A DNA stretch of 64,000 bases. Origin: CBDUQN01 sp965369375 (GTDB lineage Bacteria; Krumholzibacteriota; Krumholzibacteriia; Krumholzibacteriales; Krumholzibacteriaceae). Of this stretch, positions 8,190 through 15,099 are shown in pieces. Where the stretch lies: contig CBDUQN010000004.1 of NCBI GenBank assembly GCA_965369375.1, forward strand, positions 20,454-84,453, read 5' to 3'. The number at the start of each line of letters is the position of its first letter. Within the stretch, counting starts at the first letter, position 1. Below the pieces are notes generated by a model, which saw only the letters and a list, made by a program, of their open reading frames with translations, was not told the DNA's origin and searched no databases. The translations under genes were made by a program, and so were the position numbers.

Positions 8190-10562
8190 GTGCGACGAGC
8201 AACGTTGTTTTTAATCACTCTATTCGGATTCTGCATTTTCTTCACATCAGTATCCGCTCAAGACATCCCGTTCAATGAGCAGGCAATCGAAGACGGCGAG
8301 GATCATCGCCACTGCGGGGGTGTTTTCCAGCGTGATGACGAAATCCATGCCGCTGCGTTTCTGCCCTCGGATGATGACTGGATCGAGGATATGGGGGTTA
8401 TCGTCCTTCGCATGGGCGCTGCCGTACGGTCCGAGGATTTCGAATATGTGCGGGACTTGCTCGCGATTCTTCTCCCGGCGATGGTCGACGTTCTCGGCTG
8501 GCCCGCTACACTGGACACCCTGACGGTAGAGATACGCACCGATATCACACTCGAGTACTACCGGTGCAGCACGAATGCGATCGCCATGGGTCCGATCATT
8601 CGCAACCCTGATACGGGCACCGACCGGGGTTGGGACAGCCTTTTCATGCACGAGCTCGTTCATGCATTCCAGGACGATCTGCTCTGCAGGGGGAGTTTTC
8701 CCTCATGGCTGACCGAGGGGATGGCCGATGCGGGAAGATATTTCGTCGCCGAGCGTGCGAGCGGGGCTTCGGGACGCGACCTCCGCCGCCGCCGCTTCGA
8801 CAAGCGCATGGCTGTGTACGATCTCTACAATAATGCCGGCGCGCAGGTTCTCGGGGGAAAGTATACCCTCGCATACCGGCTCGATCTCGACTTCTTCTAT
8901 CAGAATGGCGCGGGTGCCGTGCTCGTTCCCGCGATAGCGCAGATCGTCGCTGGATTCGATTCACCGCATCCCATGGCGAGGCTGACGGCGGAATTTCGGG
9001 CTGAAATGAATGCGGATCCTCCACACAGCATTTACGAAGCGATGGACCGCGCGTGGCGGGCGCCGGTCGACGGGGTATCGCCGCCGAGCCGTTGGGTGCG
9101 AAGCCGCGGCATCACCTGCCCCTCCGTGCGGGATGGCGAATTCGTAGCAGTAATTCCTTCCTATTCATACAACAATGTCAATCCGTCGAGATTGCGCATT
9201 CTCCGGTTCATGCGGGAGGGCATTCATTATGAGTACAGGTCACCGCTGGGGGATCTTACCTTTATAGGCACGAGCACGAGCGTGAAAATGAATATTGATA
9301 CGTACTTCCGGCCAGATGTTCCCGATCTGCCCGAGGGCGCATACATGGTTCTCCTCGAGGGATCGGCGGAGGATGGGGAAGTGTTGGCCGCGAGAACCTG
9401 GATTCTGAATATCAATCCGGCCTTCACCGAAGAGCCGCTCTGGGAAGGTGTGGCGGTCGTGCTCACCGACCGTGACGGCCGTCCCGTCGACATCCCGCAT
9501 GAAAGCTTGTCGGTCAACGGACGGATCACGGCTCGGGTGCCCGGCGGCGTGATCGCCCTGCCGCACGGAGGCGATCACGGGACCCTGACCTTCAAACTGA
9601 ACGGCAGGGTTATCGGCACGGTTACCGCGACCGGAGAGCTGCCGCGGATGGTCGTAATCCCCATAGCGGATCATGCCCCCCGGCCGGTTGTCAAGTGGAC
9701 GCCGTATCATCCCGCGGGTGGCGACAGGATGGTGGTGCAGTTGAGATTCGACCGTTCATCGCTTGCCTGGGAGGGTGACGAAGAGGTCGAGGTGGTGCTC
9801 TACGATATGAACCACACGGCCCTTGACCGTTCGGTGATGACGTTTCCTCTTTGTGCGACGTATAAATATTACTCGGCCGAGCTGACCGTCCCATCAGGCC
9901 TCGCGCACGGAATTCTGGAATTCGTCAAAGGCAGCTCGGTTCACACCGGGTGTTACCATGGGTATTGCTCCTGGCACTGGGGGTACGAGTTCGAGGTCCG
10001 GGCGCAGCATGCCGCCGATCAAATCGGCTCGGATTTCGACGGGACCCATTTGATAGTGACATTCGAGGAAGGGATAGACGAGGGGATGCTGAGGTTGGGC
10101 AAGGCAACGAATCCTGACGGTCCGTGGTTGCATCTATCACATATAGAGCCGACGCGGAATGGAAACAAGGTTCGTTGGGATATCGCCGCTGAAATAGGGG
10201 ATGGAGCATTTTTCCATGTCATGCGTGTCAGCGGTACCGAAAATAGAGTTCTCCTGATGGAGTATATCGCGCCGGCGCCGACGACCGTGCGGCTCGTCGC
10301 CGGCTCGCCCTTTCCAAATCCCTCGAGCGCCGCCGTGCGCTGGCCGTTCGAGGTTACAGCCCCAGCGAGTGCGTCATTCGAGGTCTATGATGTCACGGGC
10401 AGACGCATTCATTCGAGCCGGGACATGGCGCTCCACCCCGGTATAGAAATTTTTCAGTGGGATGGACGGTATCTGGGCGATCCGGCGGCCCCCGGCATCT
10501 ATTTCCTGCGTGTCATGGGACAGGGGTACAATTTCACACGCAAGGTCGTGCTCGTGCGGTGA
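8190..10562 (+). CDS. Secreted gluzincin-type metallopeptidase-like protein with C-terminal sorting-like domain
   Basis: A 790-residue exported protein. From the GTG start the N-terminus is a clean signal peptide (two Arg, a hydrophobic run, then SVSAQ). His154-Glu-Leu-Val-His158 (MHELVHAFQ) is an HExxH zinc motif and WLTEGMADAG (Glu176) supplies the downstream Glu of gluzincins, so a zinc peptidase is likely. The middle is beta-rich. The last 80 or so residues read PNPSSAAVRWPF, YDVTGRRIHS, WDGRYLGDPAAPGIYFLRV. This is the FlgD/Por type Ig-like tail that in FCB bacteria anchors or sorts secreted proteins. It stands alone, followed by a 217-base gap. Substrate unknown. Confidence 0.75.
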   Translation: MRRATLFLITLFGFCIFFTSVSAQDIPFNEQAIEDGEDHRHCGGVFQRDDEIHAAAFLPSDDDWIEDMGVIVLRMGAAVRSEDFEYVRDLLAILLPAMVDVLGWPATLDTLTVEIRTDITLEYYRCSTNAIAMGPIIRNPDTGTDRGWDSLFMHELVHAFQDDLLCRGSFPSWLTEGMADAGRYFVAERASGASGRDLRRRRFDKRMAVYDLYNNAGAQVLGGKYTLAYRLDLDFFYQNGAGAVLVPAIAQIVAGFDSPHPMARLTAEFRAEMNADPPHSIYEAMDRAWRAPVDGVSPPSRWVRSRGITCPSVRDGEFVAVIPSYSYNNVNPSRLRILRFMREGIHYEYRSPLGDLTFIGTSTSVKMNIDTYFRPDVPDLPEGAYMVLLEGSAEDGEVLAARTWILNINPAFTEEPLWEGVAVVLTDRDGRPVDIPHESLSVNGRITARVPGGVIALPHGGDHGTLTFKLNGRVIGTVTATGELPRMVVIPIADHAPRPVVKWTPYHPAGGDRMVVQLRFDRSSLAWEGDEEVEVVLYDMNHTALDRSVMTFPLCATYKYYSAELTVPSGLAHGILEFVKGSSVHTGCYHGYCSWHWGYEFEVRAQHAADQIGSDFDGTHLIVTFEEGIDEGMLRLGKATNPDGPWLHLSHIEPTRNGNKVRWDIAAEIGDGAFFHVMRVSGTENRVLLMEYIAPAPTTVRLVAGSPFPNPSSAAVRWPFEVTAPASASFEVYDVTGRRIHSSRDMALHPGIEIFQWDGRYLGDPAAPGIYFLRVMGQGYNFTRKVVLVR

Positions 10563-10600
10563 CCCACGAAAAATACCGGAATCCAGCTGGATCTATGCTG

Positions 10601-10634
10601 TCGAGAGCGGGATGTTTTCGAGAGTGGGATGTTG
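10601..10634. repeat. 17-bp tandem duplication
   Basis: TCGAGAGCGGGATGTTT is followed directly by a copy with two differences. It lies about 40 bases past the stop of the secreted peptidase-like gene. The rest of the 217-base gap up to the GbsR start holds only the promoter described separately. Confidence 0.75.
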
Positions 10635-10723
10635 CCGCGATCTGACCTGATCTTCAAGCCAAACAATCCAGGTTTAAAGTTTTCATTCGGGAATTTGTCA
10701 TTCTAGTGAGATCGAGATTTCTA

Positions 10724-10752
10724 TTGAAGAATCTTGCGATTTGAATTATATT
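10724..10752 (+). promoter_or_regulatory. Sigma-70 type promoter of the GbsR/MarR gene
   Basis: TTGAAG at 10724-10729, a 17-base spacer, and TATATT at 10747-10752. Transcription would begin near 10759, so the in-frame TTG at 10741 lies upstream of the RNA start and cannot be the translation start. Confidence 0.6.
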
Positions 10753-10779
10753 TTAGAATGTTCTGAAAGGATTGAAACA

Positions 10780-11286
10780 TTGTTGTTAGAGAAATACAGC
10801 GAATTTATCGAAAAGTGGGGTTCGATGGGTGTGCTATGGGGCATCAACCGGTCCATGGCGCGCATACATGCGTATATCATACTGTCCGAAGAACCGGTCG
10901 ACCTCGATACGGTGGCCGGCGAGCTGAATATCAGCCGCGGTAACGCGAGCATGTCGCTCAAGGAGCTGAGAAGCTGGGGCGTGATCGAGAGGGTGCATCT
11001 GTCCGGGGACCGGCGCGATTTCTATGTAGCAGAGCCGGATACGTGGAATATGCTGTTCAACATAGCGATTGAGCGGAAGAAGAGGGAGCTTGATCCCGCC
11101 TTGGATGCCCTGCGGCATTTGCTGGCGGAAGGGGATGTCGAGAAGAGCAAGGATGTTCACAAACGGCTGACGGAGCTCGAGAAAACGATGGCCACATTGG
11201 ATCGCATCATGGAAAAGTTCCTGGGCAATGAACGTGCAAGCAAGGTGATGCTGGAGCTTCTCAGCGGCTCCGGTCCGAAGGATTAA
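10780..11286 (+). CDS. GbsR/MarR-family transcriptional regulator
   Basis: About 168 residues. FIEKWGSMGVLWGINRSMAR matches the N-terminal block of GbsR-like proteins. PVDLDTVAGELNISRGNASM followed by LKELRSWGVIERVHLSGDRR is the winged helix-turn-helix with its wing, and a helical dimerisation tail follows. No ATG fits. TTG at 10780, nine bases after AAAGG and downstream of the predicted RNA start, is preferred; TTG at 10783 is equally possible. It lies 73 bases before a polyprenyl synthase gene, with an 18-bp palindrome in between that may be its operator. Ligand unknown. Confidence 0.82.
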   Translation: MLLEKYSEFIEKWGSMGVLWGINRSMARIHAYIILSEEPVDLDTVAGELNISRGNASMSLKELRSWGVIERVHLSGDRRDFYVAEPDTWNMLFNIAIERKKRELDPALDALRHLLAEGDVEKSKDVHKRLTELEKTMATLDRIMEKFLGNERASKVMLELLSGSGPKD

Positions 11287-11325
11287 ATGATAATAAGAAT
11301 TTTTCTTCTGAATAGAGTTCAGATG

Positions 11326-11343
11326 TTTCAGTATATACTGAAA
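11326..11343. promoter_or_regulatory. Perfect 18-bp palindrome, candidate operator
   Basis: TTTCAGTATATACTGAAA is a perfect inverted repeat placed between the regulator gene and the polyprenyl synthase ribosome-binding site. Size and symmetry suit a dimeric winged-helix repressor. It contains TATACT, which could serve as a -10 element. Confidence 0.5.
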
Positions 11344-11359
11344 TAAAAGGAGATCCGAT

Positions 11360-12343
11360 ATGCCCGAGCTGCTCGATGAAATCACCGCGCCGATCACGGT
11401 CGAGTTACGTGAGACGGAAGAAGAAATAGCAGCGATGGTGAAATCGGAGATCCCGCTCATCAACGATATCGTTGATCATATCGCCCTGCACAAGGGAAAA
11501 CGATTGCGCCCGATAGTCCTGTTGCTTTGCAGCGGTTTGTCCGGGGGAATATCGAAGGAATCGATCAAGGCGGCAGCGGTGATCGAACTCCTCCATACGG
11601 CGACATTGGTTCATGACGACGTTGTCGATGTATCCGATCTCAGGCGCGGCGGCCCATCGGTGAACGCGGTCTGGGGCAACAAGGCCGCCATTCTGATCGG
11701 GGATCTCTTCTTCTCGAGGGTTTTGAGCTGGCTCGCCCAATTCAATAATTCGGAAGTGACTGAAATCATGTCCCTGACAATCAAACGGGTTTGTGAGGGC
11801 GAATTGATTCAATTACGAAACGGATACCGCCATGAAGTTATCGGTGAAGACGTTTACTTCGATCTCATAATGGGAAAAACCGCCACAATGCTTGCCGCTG
11901 CATGCGAGATGGGAGCGATCTCGTCGAGCTCGGGAAACGGCGGTGGCAGGGAGATTCTGAAGGACTTCGGCGAGCATCTCGGCGTGGCATTTCAGATCAA
12001 GGATGACCTGATGGATTTTAACGGTTCCGAGAAGAATCTCGGAAAGCCTGTTTCAAGGGATTTAAGCGAGAATACGCTGACGCTGCCGATCCTCTATGGA
12101 TTGAAGCACTCGAATAACGGTGATCGCGAGAAGGTGATAGCCATTTTGCGGAGAGGTATCGAAGATGGGGATATCGATGTCATTCGCCGGTTTGTCGTGG
12201 AATCGGGAGGGATCGCATATGCGGAGGAAACGGCAAAGCAGTATGCCGGGATGGCTCAGTCCTGTCTGCGCGGATACGGAGATTCGGCGTACAGACGGTC
12301 CCTCATGAAGCTGACCGGTTTTATTACCGATCGGAATCATTAG
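11360..12343 (+). CDS. Long-chain polyprenyl diphosphate synthase
   Basis: A 327-residue trans-prenyltransferase that condenses isopentenyl diphosphate onto an allylic primer, as used for quinone side chains or other long prenyl carriers. The first Asp-rich motif DDVVD is at 86-90 and the second, DDLMD, at 215-219, with GKRLRPIVLLL near residue 50. The residues four and five positions before the first motif are small (Thr82, Ala81), which in this family permits long products; exact chain length is not predictable. AAGGAG lies seven bases before the ATG. It follows the GbsR-like regulator in the same direction, probably in one transcript or under its control. Confidence 0.93.
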   Translation: MPELLDEITAPITVELRETEEEIAAMVKSEIPLINDIVDHIALHKGKRLRPIVLLLCSGLSGGISKESIKAAAVIELLHTATLVHDDVVDVSDLRRGGPSVNAVWGNKAAILIGDLFFSRVLSWLAQFNNSEVTEIMSLTIKRVCEGELIQLRNGYRHEVIGEDVYFDLIMGKTATMLAAACEMGAISSSSGNGGGREILKDFGEHLGVAFQIKDDLMDFNGSEKNLGKPVSRDLSENTLTLPILYGLKHSNNGDREKVIAILRRGIEDGDIDVIRRFVVESGGIAYAEETAKQYAGMAQSCLRGYGDSAYRRSLMKLTGFITDRNH

Positions 12344-12438
12344 CTGAAAGCAGAATTCATTCAGTACCGCTGGTTTCCCTTGCCCCAGGTTTTCCTTCGA
12401 ATATTGCGTTTTCACGAAGATATATTGAAAACCGCTCT

Positions 12439-13770
12439 CTAGCGTTTCCCCGCCTCATTGATCGAGGTTGCAAGGTAATCGCGGCGCTTAGAGGCGTTGT
12501 AGTGATCGGCGCTCTTCTTTGCTCCGGCGATATTGCCTACATAAAACGGCAGCGTGAAGGCGGCGAGCAGGTATCCGCCCGCGTAGTGTTCCTCCCTGAT
12601 CAGATAGACGACGCTGTAGATGAGAATCCCGTTGAAGAGCAGGTGCCGCAAACCGTCGAACGCCCTTCCCGCGTACATCTGCCCCGAGCCGGGTATGACG
12701 GCGGACATGACCGCGGCGAGTGTTGGATTTCTACTGGAGAGACCGGATCCCGCAGCCGACTGCTGCGAGAGAAAAACCGCCTTGCTCTGATACCCCGAGA
12801 CAGGGTGAATCCGCGCTACATCGTCGAAACGCTCTGACGCGCTTTCCCATTGTCCATCCGCCATCAGGCACATGCCCGTGAGTAAATGCGTCTGGGCGAG
12901 ATCCACCGTCAATTGCGGTTTCATCCATGAGTAATGCGATGCGGTGTCGCTGATACCCGCGCGTTCGTTTCTTTCATCCTGCTGCGAGCCTGGGCCGCCT
13001 TCGAAGATGCATCGATCCAGATCGCTTCTGCATTGCGTGTATGCGCCTGCGTTAAAGCGTGACGAGGCCGTCATGAAGTACGCGACGTTTCGTGCATCGG
13101 TCGCGCGTGACCACCAGGCGGCCTGGAGGTACTGTGAAGCGGCATCGCCCCAGTGTCCGGTATTGAAGTAGCAGGAACCGGTCTTGAAGCGCGACCAGCC
13201 CTCGACACCGGGGTCTTGAGCGAGAAAGGCGACACGTTTGTATTCGGTCCCCGCCCGGTAGCAGTCACCCTCTTTCGCCAACGCGTCGGCAAAGGCGGTG
13301 TATTCGATCAGCCGATCCCATAACGATTCATCCGCTCGATCGAGGGGAAGGGGAAGATCGCCTATATCGGGAAGGAGCCATGGTGGCACGTGGGGCTCGG
13401 TGAGGGAACCATAGTCGCCGTCCACGGGATCGTCCAGTCTGCCACTGGGTCCCCGTTCGTAATACCGGTATGCGCCCGGGTGGCATCGGATCAACCTGTC
13501 GGCGGCGAGTGCCGACCCTTGTATGAAACCGTGTTCCTCGATGGCAACTGCCGCGAACTGCGAGCAGCTCGGCCTGAAGCCGCAGTGTCCGTAACGCAAA
13601 TCGGAGATATACTTCTGATAGAAGGAGATGTGATCGAGTCCCGGAGAAGCTTCATCGGAGGGCTCGTTATCGCCCGCAGCAAAGCATCTGGGGGCTATCG
13701 TCAAAGCTGATAAGAGGATCCCCACGGTGGCGAAAAGTGTGAAATGTGATCGTTTTTTTTGTGTAAGCAT
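12439..13770 (-). CDS. YidD-domain protein fused to TPR-like repeats and a membrane C-terminus
   Basis: A 443-residue envelope protein. A signal peptide (MLTQKKRSHFTLF..., APRCFAAG) is followed by a YidD-like domain: FYQKYISDLRYGHCGFRPSC, then SQFAAVAIEEHG and LIRCHPGAYRY. YidD is a small protein linked to membrane-protein insertion. Residues about 130-330 are helical with TPR-like spacing, and the end has hydrophobic segments around GSGQMYAGRAFDGLRHLLFN. Fusing YidD to TPRs and a membrane tail is unusual compared with the roughly 80-residue stand-alone protein. The ATG lies one base after the upstream gene's TAA, suggesting translational coupling; a TTG 21 bases earlier is possible. Joint action with the SH3-barrel protein is inferred from this coupling. 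Confidence 0.75.
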   Translation of the reverse strand: MLTQKKRSHFTLFATVGILLSALTIAPRCFAAGDNEPSDEASPGLDHISFYQKYISDLRYGHCGFRPSCSQFAAVAIEEHGFIQGSALAADRLIRCHPGAYRYYERGPSGRLDDPVDGDYGSLTEPHVPPWLLPDIGDLPLPLDRADESLWDRLIEYTAFADALAKEGDCYRAGTEYKRVAFLAQDPGVEGWSRFKTGSCYFNTGHWGDAASQYLQAAWWSRATDARNVAYFMTASSRFNAGAYTQCRSDLDRCIFEGGPGSQQDERNERAGISDTASHYSWMKPQLTVDLAQTHLLTGMCLMADGQWESASERFDDVARIHPVSGYQSKAVFLSQQSAAGSGLSSRNPTLAAVMSAVIPGSGQMYAGRAFDGLRHLLFNGILIYSVVYLIREEHYAGGYLLAAFTLPFYVGNIAGAKKSADHYNASKRRDYLATSINEAGKR

Positions 13771-13771
13771 A

Positions 13772-15031
13772 TTAAAAAATAAGGAATCCAACGGTAAATC
13801 CGAAACTGAAATAGGAGATTGTGCTCGAATCGAGGTAATCGAGCGTCAACGATTTCTCCTGCGTCGCGTCCCATGATATCAGCGTGAATCGCGTAAAGAT
13901 GCCGACGGTGACCGGCTCGATATTTACGCCGAATTCGAGCTTTAGTTCCCCGCCGAACCTCCACCGGGAGAGCTCATCGGTCCTCGTGCCGACGCGCATG
14001 TCGTTTTCAAATTCCCTGATCGTGGCACTTTCGGAGACTCTGAAGATCGTGGGCGCGATGCCGTAGCTGAAATAGAAGAGGCCCTCCGCCAGCGGCAGGA
14101 ACTGCCCGAGCTGCAGACCGAAGTTCATGATCTCGAGCTTGCTCGATGTCGGCGAGTCACGCAGATCTCCCAATATATAGTCGAACTGCGGATCGCCGTC
14201 GGATCGCAGGTAGGCGAAAGTCGCATTGAGGTGTACCGTTCCGGAAATGGTCTTTCCGGCCTTGAAGCCGATCCGCCAGGCTTTCTTGTACTCGTTGTAA
14301 ATGTCATTCTGCAGAAAAAGGGGATACGAGAGCTCAACAAGGAACTTCCATTTCGGCGGATCGAGCGCGATGCGCTGTGGCGCCATGATTACTTGTTCCG
14401 TATCGGATGGCCGCGTCTTTGGAGTATCCGTGACATACATTTCAGGTAGTTCGACGCGCACCAATTCGAACTGCCGTATCCACCCGATCATCGCCCCCTC
14501 TTCGAGGCGATGAATCTCAAGCCACATGGTGTTATCGTCGAGGTTGAAACCGGTGACCTCTACCTCGGTGCCTTTCGGAAGCGTTTCCATGATGTATCCC
14601 TCTGACTCGGGACCTCCCGGCCTGTCCCACAGCTTGACCGTGTATTCACCTGGATCAAATGGCTCGATAATCCCGATAAAGGGAAGATCATCCGAGCTTG
14701 TTCCGCCGACGGCTCTCGTCGAGATTACTTCAGTTTCGGATTCATCGCCGCTGAGACTGCTGAAGAAATCACCGATGCAGATGCCGAAGCCGCACCAACC
14801 GGAGGAACCATCGTCCGATTCTTCGGCTTTACGGTGCTCGTCGCGTTCTTTTTCGGCATCGGATTTCTTTTTAGGTACCTGCTTCTTTTTTGCTTTAACG
14901 GTGTCGGCTCTCGCTTCGGCAGCGTCGCCGGTGAGCGGGGCGGCGGTTATCGCTCTCGAATCAATGAGCGCAGCCGCAAACGAGGCTAATGTGATAGTTA
15001 TGATCATCGAGCACACGAGCATGTGTTTCAT
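13772..15031 (-). CDS. Secreted SH3-domain protein with predicted outer-membrane barrel
   Basis: About 419 residues. The start chosen gives a signal peptide (MKHMLVCSMIITITLASFAA) after GGAGGAG; a longer frame reaching 15295 would overlap the molybdenum enzyme gene. A Lys-rich linker (KAKKKQVPKKKSDAEKERD) is followed by a bacterial SH3-like fold near residues 160-250 (YTVKLWDRPGG, GTEVEVTGFNLDD, MIGWIRQFELVRV). The C-terminal 200 residues alternate polar and hydrophobic residues and end in FGFTVGFLIF with terminal Phe, typical of an outer-membrane barrel. A peptidoglycan-binding and outer-membrane role is inferred. No named family recognised. Confidence 0.68.
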   Translation of the reverse strand: MKHMLVCSMIITITLASFAAALIDSRAITAAPLTGDAAEARADTVKAKKKQVPKKKSDAEKERDEHRKAEESDDGSSGWCGFGICIGDFFSSLSGDESETEVISTRAVGGTSSDDLPFIGIIEPFDPGEYTVKLWDRPGGPESEGYIMETLPKGTEVEVTGFNLDDNTMWLEIHRLEEGAMIGWIRQFELVRVELPEMYVTDTPKTRPSDTEQVIMAPQRIALDPPKWKFLVELSYPLFLQNDIYNEYKKAWRIGFKAGKTISGTVHLNATFAYLRSDGDPQFDYILGDLRDSPTSSKLEIMNFGLQLGQFLPLAEGLFYFSYGIAPTIFRVSESATIREFENDMRVGTRTDELSRWRFGGELKLEFGVNIEPVTVGIFTRFTLISWDATQEKSLTLDYLDSSTISYFSFGFTVGFLIF

Positions 15032-15099
15032 AAATGGATTTCTCCTCCGTTTCGGATTCCCCTCCTTCCGAATGTCCCGCACGTGGCTGCTCTGAAATA

